A DNA stretch of 6,934 nucleotides from Acetobacteraceae bacterium (GTDB lineage: Bacteria > Pseudomonadota > Alphaproteobacteria > Acetobacterales > Acetobacteraceae): the NCBI GenBank assembly GCA_947462945.1, contig CANHTE010000063.1, positions 1 through 6,934 of the forward strand. The letters run 5' to 3'. The notes under the pieces were generated by a model. That model did no database searches, was not told the origin of the DNA, and worked only from the letters and a program-made list of their open reading frames with translations. Of this stretch, positions 1 through 6,922 are shown piece by piece. The position numbers and the translations under genes are program-made. How positions within the stretch are numbered: position 1 is the stretch's first letter; each line of letters opens with the position of its first letter.

Positions 1-40
1 AGAGCAGTTGGCCCAAGGCACGGTAAGGCAACTCCAAACG

Positions 41-85
41 AAAGGGGTCTGGGGCCCCGGCCCCAGCCGCCGGAGGCCCCTTTTT
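41..85. terminator. Probable bidirectional rho-independent terminator
   Basis: A nested inverted repeat is visible. The outer arms are AAAGGGG (41-47) and CCCCTTT (77-83); the inner arms are CTGGGGC (49-55) and GCCCCAG (60-66) around a 4-nt loop. On the plus strand the outer arm runs into TTTTT (81-85), the classic intrinsic-terminator form, so it would stop a rightward transcript entering from outside the window. Read on the minus strand, the same stem follows the CinA-like gene's stop codon (91-93) by only a few bases and ends in a weaker T-rich stretch, so it probably ends the minus-strand operon too. The bases before it (1-40) are too few to assign to a gene. Confidence 0.7.
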
Positions 86-90
86 CTATC

Positions 91-876
91 TCAGCCCGGC
101 TCGCCCTGAACAGGCTCCGCCCCCATGCCGGCCAGCATGGCGGTGATTTCCGCCGTGGCGGCCTCCACCTCGCTGAGTTGCACGCCTTTGGATACCAGGG
201 CCACGCCGCCGCCCGGAAAGCCTGTGCTGCCAGGGGTGGGGCGGTAGAAGGGATAGCTGCCGATATCCAGATCTGGATAGCGTTTCTGGATCGCTTCCAG
301 CCCTTCTGCGATATTGCCCTCGAAGACGCCCAGCGCATGCACGCAGCGCGAGACAACAGGGACGCCGCCGGTCAGGGAGGGGGCCAGGGCTTCGAACATG
401 GATTGCATGATGCGCGGCACGCCGGCCATCACATGCACATTGCCCATGCTGAAGCCGGGCGCCGAGGTCATGGCGCAGCGGATGGGCACGGCGCCTTGCG
501 GCAGGGTGGCCATGCGCATGCGGGCCGCGTTCATTTCAACAGGCGGGTCGCGGCGGGCGTAGTCGGCCGCCATCAGGCTGCGGGTTTCCTCATGCACCAC
601 CCAGGGCACGCCGAAGGCCTGGGCCACGCATTCGCTGGTGATGTCGTCATGCGTCGGCCCGATGCCGCCGGTGGTGAAGACGTGGTCGTGCTTCGCGCGC
701 ACTTCGTTGACGGTGGCGATGATGGTTTCCGGCACGTCGGGGATGACGCGCACCTCGCGCAGTGGAATGCCGATCTCGCCGAGCCGCGTGGCGAGGAATT
801 GCAGATTGGCGTCGCGTGTACGTCCCGAGAGCACTTCGTTGCCGATGATGAGCAGGCAAGCAATCGGATTGGCCAT
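91..876 (-). CDS. CinA-like molybdopterin-binding (MoCF/MoaB fold) domain protein
   Basis: This 261-residue cytoplasmic protein is a stand-alone MoCF_biosynth domain, related to the N-terminal half of CinA (competence/damage-inducible protein A) and to MoaB/MogA. Visible hallmarks are the N-terminal strand and loop IIGNEVLSGRTRDAN (about 10-24), the signature TTGGIGPTHDD (68-78), which in the family shapes the pterin/nucleotide-binding pocket, and APGFSMGNVHVMAGVP (139-154). The C-terminal CinA nicotinamide-nucleotide deamidase domain is absent, so pyridine-nucleotide recycling should not be assumed. The true substrate is unknown; related full-length proteins have been linked to ADP-ribose or NMN metabolism, and MoaB/Mog proteins to molybdenum cofactor. 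I chose the ATG at 876 because GAGGA (882-886) lies 5 nt upstream and the family begins close to this point. A GTG at 921 would add 15 residues and give a 4-bp GTGA overlap with the preceding gene, but has no clear ribosome-binding site. It is the last gene of the operon, just before a terminator. Confidence 0.87.
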   Translation of the reverse strand: MANPIACLLIIGNEVLSGRTRDANLQFLATRLGEIGIPLREVRVIPDVPETIIATVNEVRAKHDHVFTTGGIGPTHDDITSECVAQAFGVPWVVHEETRSLMAADYARRDPPVEMNAARMRMATLPQGAVPIRCAMTSAPGFSMGNVHVMAGVPRIMQSMFEALAPSLTGGVPVVSRCVHALGVFEGNIAEGLEAIQKRYPDLDIGSYPFYRPTPGSTGFPGGGVALVSKGVQLSEVEAATAEITAMLAGMGAEPVQGEPG

Positions 877-881
877 CATGG

Positions 882-886
882 TCCTC
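882..886 (-). promoter_or_regulatory. Ribosome-binding site deciding the CinA-like start
   Basis: On the minus strand GAGGA ends 5 nt before the ATG at 876 and only 2 nt before the adjacent ATG at 879. It therefore favours the 876 start over the upstream ATG at 888 or the GTG at 921, neither of which has a purine-rich stretch at the right distance. Confidence 0.5.
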
Positions 887-917
887 ATCGGAGTGGCAAG
901 AAGCTGAGGTTCTTGTT

Positions 918-1862
918 TCACAGAAAATCACGCAACAGCGCCACAAGCGGCACATCGGCCGGCGGCATAGGATAGTCGCGAAGCTTCTCGGGCCGCACCC
1001 AGGCCAGGTTCTGCCCTTCCCGTGCCACCGCCCGCCCCTGCCATTTTCGACAGATATAAAGCGGCATCAGCAAATGAAACTTCGGGTAGGAATGGCTCGC
1101 GAAAAACAAGGGCGCGAGGCAGGCCTCCTGCGTCTCAATGCCCAATTCCTCACGCAATTCCCGGATCAGCGCGGCCTCGGGTGTTTCGCCCTCATCCAGC
1201 TTGCCGCCCGGAAATTCCCAAAGGCCGGCCATGGATTTCCCTTCGGGCCGCTGCGCCAGCAGGATGCGCCCCTCAGCGTCCACCAGGGCGCAGGCGACAA
1301 CGAGCAGGATGGGCTTGGGCGGGGCTGGAGGCGCTGCCAGGCGGCGGAACATGGCCACCGGCATGTTGCGATTGCGCGACAGGAAGGGCTGCACCGCCGT
1401 GCCCTCCTGCACAAAGCCCAGATGGCGCAGAACAGCCTGGGAGGCCAAATTGTCGGTCAGGGCGCTGGCCTCGACCTCGGTGATACCCAGATGCGTCTCC
1501 GCCCAAGCGAGCAGACCTTCACCAGCTTCGCGCGCCAGGCCCTGGCCCCAGAATTTTCGGCCGATCCAATAGCCGATTTCCGGCGTGGCACTGCGCTTGA
1601 GGGTGAGGCCGATGCAGCCCACCAGGGCCCCCGCCTGGGTGATGGCGAGGTGGAAGGCCTCGCCGGACTCGACCAGCTCCGCGGCCGATGTAATCCATTC
1701 GCGGGCGAGTTCCTCGCGATAGGGGAAGGGCACGCGGGCCAGATTTCCGGCAACGGAATAATCATTCACCAGCCGCGTCACGGCCGGCGCATCTCCCGGC
1801 ACCAGGCGGCGCAGCACCAGCCGCGCCGTGGTGATGGGGAGTTCAGCTACGGTAGCTGCCAT
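918..1862 (-). CDS. Fused GNAT N-acetyltransferase / MutT-type Nudix hydrolase
   Basis: A single 314-residue chain carries two enzymes. Residues about 8-173 are a RimJ/RimL-like GNAT domain: an N-terminal TTARLVLRRL strand, the acetyl-CoA-binding loop around WGQGLA (105-110), and the LTDNLASQAVLRHLGF motif-B helix (135-150). The acceptor could be a protein N-terminus or a small molecule and cannot be read from sequence. A Pro/Ala-rich linker (about 176-183) leads to a Nudix domain (about 184-314) with a perfect GX5EX7REUXEEXGU box at 220-242 (G220, E226, R234, E235, E238, E239, G241). The surrounding LWEFPGGK and C-terminal YPMPPADVPLVALL resemble MutT proteins, which hydrolyse 8-oxo-dGTP or related (d)NTPs. 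The ATG at 1862 lies inside the end of argJ (20-bp overlap); a TTG at 1871 would add only 3 residues. No strong ribosome-binding site is seen, so translation is probably coupled to argJ. The frame is continuous with no sign of a frameshift. Confidence 0.9.
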   Translation of the reverse strand: MAATVAELPITTARLVLRRLVPGDAPAVTRLVNDYSVAGNLARVPFPYREELAREWITSAAELVESGEAFHLAITQAGALVGCIGLTLKRSATPEIGYWIGRKFWGQGLAREAGEGLLAWAETHLGITEVEASALTDNLASQAVLRHLGFVQEGTAVQPFLSRNRNMPVAMFRRLAAPPAPPKPILLVVACALVDAEGRILLAQRPEGKSMAGLWEFPGGKLDEGETPEAALIRELREELGIETQEACLAPLFFASHSYPKFHLLMPLYICRKWQGRAVAREGQNLAWVRPEKLRDYPMPPADVPLVALLRDFL

Positions 1863-3072
1863 TGATATCAATATATCCGTGCGTGAGATCGCAGGTCCAA
1901 ACCCGGGCCTTGCCGCGGCCCAGGCCGATATCCACCGTGATCTCGACCTCGCGGCTTTTCATATGGGCCACGACAGGCGCCTCGTCATAGCCCGGAATCA
2001 CGCCGCCCTCGCGTGCCATCCAGGTGCCGCCCACCGCGATGGACAGCTTGTCACGATCAGCCGGTTCGCCCGCCTTGCCGACGGCCATGACAATGCGGCC
2101 CCAATTCGCGTCCTCACCGGCGATGGCGGTTTTCACCAGGGGGGAATTGGCGATGGCCATGGCGATGCGATGCGCCGATTTCGCGGAGACGGCGCCAGTG
2201 ACGTCAATGGTGATAAGCTTTTGCGCGCCCTCGCCATCGCGCGCCACCATCAGCGCCAATTCATGCAGCACCTCATCCAGGGCGCGTGCGAAATCCTTGA
2301 GAATGGCGCCGCCTTCCGCAGTTACGCGCGGATGCTTCGCCTGACCGGTGGCAAACAGCAGCACCGTGTCGGAGGTGCTGGTATCGCTATCCACCGTGAC
2401 GCAGTTGAAGCTTTTCGCCGAGCCCCTGGAGAGAAGCTTCTGCAGCGCCTCGGCGGGAATCTTCGCGTCCGTGGCCAGGAAGGAGAGCATCGTCGCCATG
2501 TCGGGCGCGATCATGCCGCTGCCCTTGGCGATGCCGCAGATGGTGACGGTGGCATCGCCGATTTTCGCCGTGCGGGTGGCGCCCTTGGGGAAGGTGTCGG
2601 TCGTCATGATGGCGCGGGCGGCGTTCTGCCAGGAATCGGCGTTGAGCTTGCCCACGGCGCCCGGCAGGGCGGCCAGCAGTACGTCGGTCGGCAGGCGCTC
2701 ACCGATCACGCCGGTGGAGGCGATGAAGACCTCGCGCGGCTTGCAGCCGATGAGGGCGGCGGTCTCAGCCGCCGTGCGCACGCAGGTCTCGCGCCCGGCC
2801 TTGCCGGTGAAGACATTGCTGTTGCCCGCATTCACCACGAGGGCGCGTGCCTTGCCGCCCTTGAGTGCCGCGCGGCACCAATCCACCGGCGCGCCCGGGC
2901 ATTTGTTCATGGTGAAGACGCCGGCCACCGTGGTGCCGGGGGCGAAGCGAAAGACGGTCATGTCCTCACGCGTCTTGTAGCGGATGCCGGCTGCGATGCT
3001 GGCGCATTCGGCGCCGGCAATGGCAGGCATGCCGGGCAGCGGCAGCGCGAGGGGCGAGACGGGGCCGGTCAT
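1843..3072 (-). CDS. argJ: Glutamate N-acetyltransferase (ornithine acetyltransferase) ArgJ
   Basis: ArgJ moves the acetyl group from N-acetylornithine to glutamate, closing the acetyl cycle of arginine biosynthesis; some members also use acetyl-CoA to make N-acetylglutamate. The 409-residue length is normal for the family. The proenzyme cuts itself before a conserved Thr: here KGSGMIAPDMATML (184-196) places the nucleophile at T194, giving an alpha chain of 193 and a beta chain of 216 residues. The oxyanion-hole Thr-Gly pair is T120-G121 in ASTGVIGERLP, and MTTDTFPK (156-163) and NCVTVDSDTSTSD (223-235) are typical conserved blocks. The C-terminus GYIDINGSYRS matches the family ending. Start: ATG at 3072, preceded by GGAGA with 6-nt spacing and only 3 bp beyond the parvulin stop. 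It is cytoplasmic. Whether it is mono- or bifunctional cannot be told from sequence; no ArgA is seen in the window. Confidence 0.97.
   Translation of the reverse strand: MTGPVSPLALPLPGMPAIAGAECASIAAGIRYKTREDMTVFRFAPGTTVAGVFTMNKCPGAPVDWCRAALKGGKARALVVNAGNSNVFTGKAGRETCVRTAAETAALIGCKPREVFIASTGVIGERLPTDVLLAALPGAVGKLNADSWQNAARAIMTTDTFPKGATRTAKIGDATVTICGIAKGSGMIAPDMATMLSFLATDAKIPAEALQKLLSRGSAKSFNCVTVDSDTSTSDTVLLFATGQAKHPRVTAEGGAILKDFARALDEVLHELALMVARDGEGAQKLITIDVTGAVSAKSAHRIAMAIANSPLVKTAIAGEDANWGRIVMAVGKAGEPADRDKLSIAVGGTWMAREGGVIPGYDEAPVVAHMKSREVEITVDIGLGRGKARVWTCDLTHGYIDINGSYRS
1845..1872. other. Two adjacent short palindromes at the argJ / GNAT-Nudix junction
   Basis: AGCTAC-G-GTAGCT (1845-1857) and a perfect 12-bp palindrome ATTGATATCAAT (1861-1872) sit side by side where the end of argJ overlaps the start of the fusion gene. 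The second is a local AT-rich patch in otherwise GC-rich DNA and touches the downstream start codon. In argJ it encodes Ile-Asp-Ile-Asn, within a C-terminus like that of other ArgJ proteins. A 12-bp palindrome is expected once or twice by chance in a window this size, so no function is claimed; low structure favouring re-initiation at the downstream ATG is the simplest possible role. Confidence 0.4.
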
Positions 3073-3084
3073 GGCTTATCTCCG
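3073..3084 (-). promoter_or_regulatory. argJ ribosome-binding site embedded in the parvulin stop region
   Basis: On the minus strand the sequence reads GGAGATAAGCCATG. The Shine-Dalgarno GGAGA is built from the last Arg codons of the parvulin gene, the TAA stop lies within the spacer, and ATG follows. This arrangement usually means translational coupling: a ribosome finishing the parvulin is already positioned to start argJ. Confidence 0.7.
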
Positions 3085-4032
3085 GGTGGCTGGGGGCGTG
3101 GCTGGCCGCACGGGCGCGGGCGGCTCGGCCTGTATCGCAGGGGTTGGCGATGCAGGCGGGGCCACGCGCTCGACCGTCACAGTGGCACGGATGCGCTGCA
3201 CGGCGGCTTGCACCTCCTCCTCGATCATCGCCTGGCGGAGCGTGTCGCGGCTATCCTCGAAGCTGGGGCCGGTGGAGGAGCGCCGCTCCTCCACCTTGAT
3301 GACATGCCAGCCGAATTGCGTGCGCACCGGGGCGGGGCTCACTTGCCCGGGTTGCAGGGCGAAGGCGGCGGCGGCGAATTCCGGCACCATGTCCCCCCGG
3401 CGGAAGAAGCCGAGATCCCCGCCATTGCGCGCAGCCGGGTCCGTCGAGCGGCGGCGGGCCACTTCCTCGAAATTCCCGCCGCGCTGGACTTCGGTGAGGA
3501 TGGTGCGGGCATCGGCCTCGTTCGGCACCAGGATGTGGCGGGCGCGGACCTCCTCCTCGGCGGTGCGGCCAGCGGCGTCGCGGTCATAACGGGCGCGCAG
3601 TGTTTCATCCGTCACGCGGGGCAGGACCTCACGGCGGAGCAGGACATCGCGCATTTCGTTTTCCTCGGCGAGGCGAACGCGGCGGCGGATTTCGGGGTCC
3701 TGGTCCAGCCCGGCCGCGCGGGCGGCGGCCAGCATCGCGCGGTCCGTGATGGCGCGGTCCAGCAACTGCTCGAACACCTGGGGCGGCAGCATGCTGCGCA
3801 GCAAAACGGGCGGGACGTTGCGCAGTTCCGCCGGCATGGCCTCGGCCGCGGTGGCGATCACCTCATCCAGGCGCACCTCCTGGCCATTGACGCGGGCCAG
3901 CACCGGGTTCGCGTCATCCGGCGTGGCGGCGGACGCCTGGGTGGGGGTGGAAGAAGGGGCGGTTGCCGGGGCTTGCGCCCAGCCAGGGGCGGCAGCGAAG
4001 CAAAGAAGCAGACCAAGGCGAAAACGGGACAT
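3076..4032 (-). CDS. Secreted parvulin-type peptidyl-prolyl cis-trans isomerase
   Basis: The 318-residue protein is predicted to be a periplasmic foldase of the PpiC/SurA/PrsA group. Residues 1-19 form a signal peptide (MSRFR, a short hydrophobic run, then GWA), with likely cleavage before Q20. C11 is not in a proper lipobox, so it is probably not a lipoprotein. An Ala/Pro/Thr-rich linker (20-42) is followed by a SurA-N-like helical chaperone segment (about 43-140). The parvulin domain (about 160-250) has ARHILV with the active-site His (H166), the STDPAARNGGDLGFF loop (196-210), MVPEFAAAAF (215-224) and FGWHVIKVEE (240-249). It ends in a Pro/Ala-rich tail (about 290-318). I chose the ATG at 4032 because it starts exactly at the signal peptide; a longer frame to 4146 adds 38 residues that would bury the signal. 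It is first in the minus-strand operon, 3 bp before argJ and divergent from secA, fitting a role in folding newly exported proteins. Substrates are not known. Confidence 0.92.
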   Translation of the reverse strand: MSRFRLGLLLCFAAAPGWAQAPATAPSSTPTQASAATPDDANPVLARVNGQEVRLDEVIATAAEAMPAELRNVPPVLLRSMLPPQVFEQLLDRAITDRAMLAAARAAGLDQDPEIRRRVRLAEENEMRDVLLRREVLPRVTDETLRARYDRDAAGRTAEEEVRARHILVPNEADARTILTEVQRGGNFEEVARRRSTDPAARNGGDLGFFRRGDMVPEFAAAAFALQPGQVSPAPVRTQFGWHVIKVEERRSSTGPSFEDSRDTLRQAMIEEEVQAAVQRIRATVTVERVAPPASPTPAIQAEPPAPVRPATPPATRR

Positions 4033-4059
4033 CAGGCGGAATCCATACAGGTTGGCGGG

Positions 4060-4088
4060 ACAATGGCCGATGGAACTTCCCTTCACAA
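4060..4088 (-). promoter_or_regulatory. Candidate promoter for the parvulin-argJ operon
   Basis: On the minus strand a -35-like TTGTGA (4083-4088, 4 of 6 to TTGACA) and a -10-like CATTGT (4060-4065, 3 of 6 to TATAAT) are separated by exactly 17 bp. Transcription would begin near 4053, leaving a leader of about 20 nt before the ATG at 4032. The match is weak and rests on housekeeping-sigma consensus only; an alternative -35/-10 pair slightly further upstream cannot be excluded. Confidence 0.3.
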
Positions 4089-4111
4089 CCCGGCCCAAGG
4101 GCGCTTGCACG

Positions 4112-4140
4112 TTGACCCGGGGCCATGGCGCCCTTACCTG
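4112..4140 (+). promoter_or_regulatory. Tentative secA promoter
   Basis: TTGACC (4112-4117) is a good -35-like hexamer. With a 16-17-bp spacer the -10 position falls at TTACCT/TACCTG (4134-4140), which matches TATAAT poorly. A start near 4147 would give a leader of about 50 nt containing the hairpin described next. Only the -35 element is persuasive. Confidence 0.22.
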
Positions 4141-4152
4141 AGACACGCCAAA

Positions 4153-4173
4153 GCCGCCCCCGTCACGGGCGGC
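4153..4173 (+). other. GC-rich hairpin in the secA leader
   Basis: GCCGCCC (4153-4159) and GGGCGGC (4167-4173) form a perfect 7-bp stem around a 7-nt loop. It ends 4 nt before the GGAGAG (4178-4183) that is the best ribosome-binding candidate for secA; that motif is about 12 nt from the ATG, somewhat far. There is no T-run after it, so it is not an intrinsic terminator. A modulating role in secA translation, or a DNA operator, is possible but is inference; such stems also arise easily in GC-rich DNA. Confidence 0.4.
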
Positions 4174-4195
4174 GCCCGGAGAGAATCCACAGCCA

Positions 4196-6922
4196 ATGTT
4201 CGCTCGTCTTGCCCGTGCCCTGTTCGGTTCCGCGAATGATCGTTCGCTGAAGCGGTTTCAGGCGCGTCTCCCCGCGATCAGCGCCTTCGAAGCGCCGCTC
4301 GCTGCCCTGTCGGATGAGGCGCTGCGCGGCAAGACCGTCGAGTTCCGGGACCGGCTGGCCCAGGGGGCGGAGCTGGATGACCTGCTGGAGGAAGCCTTCG
4401 CCGTCGTGCGGGAGGCTTCCAAGCGTGTGTTGGGCCTGCGGCATTTCGACGTGCAGATGATCGGCGGCATGGTCCTGCATGACGGCAAGATCGCCGAGAT
4501 GAAGACCGGCGAGGGCAAGACGCTGGTCGCCACGCTGCCGTGCTACCTGAACGCACTGCCGGCCAGGGGCGTGCATGTCGTGACGGTCAATGACTATCTG
4601 GCGCGGCGTGACAGTGAGTGGATGGGCCAGGTCTATGGCTTCCTGGGCATGCGCACCGGCGTCATCGTCCAGGGGCTGAGCGATGATGAGCGGCGCGAGG
4701 CCTATGCCTGCGACATCACCTACGGCACCAACAATGAATACGGCTTCGACTATCTGCGGGACAATATGAAGTACCGGCTGGAGGAAATGGTCCAGCGCCC
4801 CTTCCAATACGCCATCGTGGACGAGGTGGACTCGATCCTGGTGGATGAGGCGCGCACGCCGCTCATCATCTCCGGCCCCACCGATGATACCTCCGATCTC
4901 TATCGCCGCGTGGATTCGGTGATGGTGGAATTCGTGAAGGACACCGAGCGCTTCGAGAAGGATGAGAAGCAACGCACCGCCTCCATGACGGAAAAGGGCG
5001 GGGAGGATATTGAGCGCCTGCTGACCGAGGCCGGCGTGCTGACGGAGGGCAACCTCTATGACAGCCACAACGTCTCCATCGTGCATCATGTGAACCAGTC
5101 ACTGCGCGCGCATGTGCTGTTCAAGCTCGACGTCGAATACGTGGTTCGCAATGACAAGATCGTGATCATTGACGAGTTTACCGGCCGCATGATGGAGGGG
5201 CGCCGCTACAGCGACGGCCTGCACCAGGCGCTGGAAGCGAAGGAGGACGTGACTGTCCAGCCCGAGAATCAGACGCTGGCCAGCATCACCTTCCAGAATT
5301 ATTTCCGTCTGTACCCCAAGCTTTCGGGCATGACGGGCACCGCCGCCACGGAAGCGGATGAGTTTGCCGAGATTTATAAGCTCGAAGTCGTCGAAATCCC
5401 GACCAATGTGCCCGTCGCGCGCCTGGACGAGGATGACGAGGTCTATCGCACCGCGATGGAAAAGTATGAGGCCGTCATCAAACTGATCGGCGAATGCCGG
5501 GCGCGGAACCAGCCCTGCCTGGTGGGCACCACCAGCATCGAAAAGAGCGAGCTTATCTCCACGCTACTGAAGCAGGCGCAGATTCCGCACAATGTGCTGA
5601 ATGCGCGCTATCACGAGCAGGAGGCGGGGATCGTGGCCCAGGCCGGGCGCGCGGGGGCCGTGACGATCGCCACGAACATGGCCGGCCGTGGCACCGATAT
5701 CAAGCTGGGCGGCAACGCCGACATGCTGGCCAAGGCCGAGGTGCCGGAGGGCCATGGCGAGGCCTATGACACCGTCTTTGCCCGCCATGTGGCCGAGGTT
5801 GCGGACGCCCAGCCCATCGTGAAGGCGGCGGGCGGGCTGTTCGTCATCGGCACGGAGCGGCATGAGTCGCGGCGAATCGACAACCAGCTGCGCGGCCGTT
5901 CGGGCCGCCAGGGTGACCCCGGCGGCAGCCGCTTTTTCCTCAGCCTCGAAGATGACCTGATGCGCATCTTCGGCAGTGATCGCATGGGCGGCATGCTGAC
6001 GAAGCTCGGCCTCAAGGAGGGCGAGGCCATCGTCCATCCCTGGATCAACAAGGCGTTGGAAAAGGCGCAGAAAAAGGTTGAGGCGCGGAACTTCGACACG
6101 CGCAAGAACCTGCTGAAATACGATGACGTGATGAATGACCAGCGGCGCGAGGTTTACGCCCAGCGCCGCGCCTACATGGAATCGGCCGATCTCAGCGAGA
6201 CCATCGCCGAGATGCGCCACGAGACCATCGGCGCCATGGTGGACCGCGCCATCCCCGAGAATGCCTATCCCGAACAATGGGATCTGGAAGGTCTTGAAAA
6301 GCGCGTGCGGGACGCGCTGGGCCTGGATCTGCCGATTGCCGCCTATGCCAAGGAAGAGGGCATTGACGAGGTCCAGGTGCGGGAACGCATCGAGGCCGCG
6401 GCCAACCAGGTGGCGGCCGCGAAGGCCGCCAATCTGGGGCCGGACTTCATGCGCATGGTCGAGAAGTCCCTGCTGCTGCAACTGTTTGACCAGGTGTGGA
6501 AAGAGCATCTGCTCAGCCTGGATCACCTGCGCCAGGGCATTGGCCTGCGCGCCTATGGCCAGCGGGACCCGCTGAACGAATATAAGCGCGAAGCCTTTTC
6601 GCTGTTCAACAACATGCTGGAAGACCTGCGCGAGCGCGTCACCTCCCTGTTGCTGCGCCTCGAACTCACCGCCGATGCGCCGCTGCCGGAGCCCGCGCCG
6701 GTGCGCGTCACCGACATGCGGCACGCCTCCCCCGAGGCGGAGCCTGGCTACGAGATGGCCTCCACCTTGGATTACGGCGCGGCGGCAATGGCCCGGCAGG
6801 AAACGCGCGTGATCTCCGAAGTGGACCCGAATGACATGGCCACCTGGGACAAGACGGCGCGCAACGCGCCTTGCCCTTGTGGGTCGGGGAAGAAATACAA
6901 GCATTGTCACGGAAAGGCTTGA
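4196..6922 (+). CDS. secA: Preprotein translocase ATPase subunit SecA
   Basis: SecA is the motor that binds preproteins and pushes them through SecYEG by ATP hydrolysis, cycling between cytoplasm and inner membrane. The 908-residue length is normal. Seen in order: N-terminal [23 protein letters not shown]1 with Walker A TGEGKT (104-109) and Walker [18 protein letters not shown] (206-222, D209/E210); the preprotein cross-linking domain (roughly 225-370); NBD2 with GTTSIEKSE (444-452), [14 protein letters not shown] (493-506) and [13 protein letters not shown] (564-576), which carries the conserved Arg residues; then the helical scaffold and wing ([15 protein letters not shown], 636-650, and [24 protein letters not shown] region, 769-792). 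A variable linker (about 823-887) leads to the zinc motif [13 protein letters not shown] with C893, C895, C904 and H905, which in proteobacteria binds SecB and phospholipid. The ATG at 4196 begins the canonical N-terminus; the nearest ribosome-binding motif, GGAGAG, is 12 nt upstream. All catalytic motifs are intact. It is divergent from the parvulin operon; the window ends 12 bases after the stop. Confidence 0.99.
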   Translation: MFARLARALFGSANDRSLKRFQARLPAISAFEAPLAALSDEALRGKTVEFRDRLAQGAELDDLLEEAFAVVREASKRVLGLRHFDVQMIGGMVLHDGKIAEMKTGEGKTLVATLPCYLNALPARGVHVVTVNDYLARRDSEWMGQVYGFLGMRTGVIVQGLSDDERREAYACDITYGTNNEYGFDYLRDNMKYRLEEMVQRPFQYAIVDEVDSILVDEARTPLIISGPTDDTSDLYRRVDSVMVEFVKDTERFEKDEKQRTASMTEKGGEDIERLLTEAGVLTEGNLYDSHNVSIVHHVNQSLRAHVLFKLDVEYVVRNDKIVIIDEFTGRMMEGRRYSDGLHQALEAKEDVTVQPENQTLASITFQNYFRLYPKLSGMTGTAATEADEFAEIYKLEVVEIPTNVPVARLDEDDEVYRTAMEKYEAVIKLIGECRARNQPCLVGTTSIEKSELISTLLKQAQIPHNVLNARYHEQEAGIVAQAGRAGAVTIATNMAGRGTDIKLGGNADMLAKAEVPEGHGEAYDTVFARHVAEVADAQPIVKAAGGLFVIGTERHESRRIDNQLRGRSGRQGDPGGSRFFLSLEDDLMRIFGSDRMGGMLTKLGLKEGEAIVHPWINKALEKAQKKVEARNFDTRKNLLKYDDVMNDQRREVYAQRRAYMESADLSETIAEMRHETIGAMVDRAIPENAYPEQWDLEGLEKRVRDALGLDLPIAAYAKEEGIDEVQVRERIEAAANQVAAAKAANLGPDFMRMVEKSLLLQLFDQVWKEHLLSLDHLRQGIGLRAYGQRDPLNEYKREAFSLFNNMLEDLRERVTSLLLRLELTADAPLPEPAPVRVTDMRHASPEAEPGYEMASTLDYGAAAMARQETRVISEVDPNDMATWDKTARNAPCPCGSGKKYKHCHGKA

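Noticed and set aside
1..40. Tail of a convergent plus-strand gene ending at TAA 24-26
   Set aside because: Only about seven codons would be visible and nothing identifies the frame. The position before a plus-strand terminator makes it plausible, but it cannot be supported.
918..1871. TTG start at 1871 for the GNAT-Nudix gene
   Set aside because: It adds only three residues, lacks a ribosome-binding site, and TTG is a rarer start than the ATG at 1862 that follows directly.
3076..4146. Longer parvulin start at 4146 (356 residues)
   Set aside because: The extra 38 residues are not family-like and would place the clear signal peptide internally; they also run through the proposed promoter region.
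1828..4239. 803-residue open frame on the plus strand, antisense to argJ and the parvulin
   Set aside because: It is opposite two confidently identified genes, has a Gly/His/Arg/Ala-rich composition without recognisable motifs, and runs out into the secA start. This is typical of stop-poor antisense frames in high-GC coding DNA.
4063..4239. Possible 58-residue leader peptide overlapping the secA start (a SecM-like arrest peptide)
   Set aside because: It has no signal sequence or membrane segment and no recognisable arrest motif of the SecM or RAPP/RAGP kind, and it would require transcription starting upstream of the only plausible secA -35 element. A second small frame from ATG 4125 to 4250 also lacks support.
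5564..6910. 448-residue open frame on the minus strand, antisense to secA
   Set aside because: It lies wholly opposite conserved secA motifs, is rich in His/Leu/Gly/Arg with no domain I recognise, and has no ribosome-binding context. It is a codon-bias shadow. The shorter 4163-5089 minus-strand frame is rejected for the same reason.
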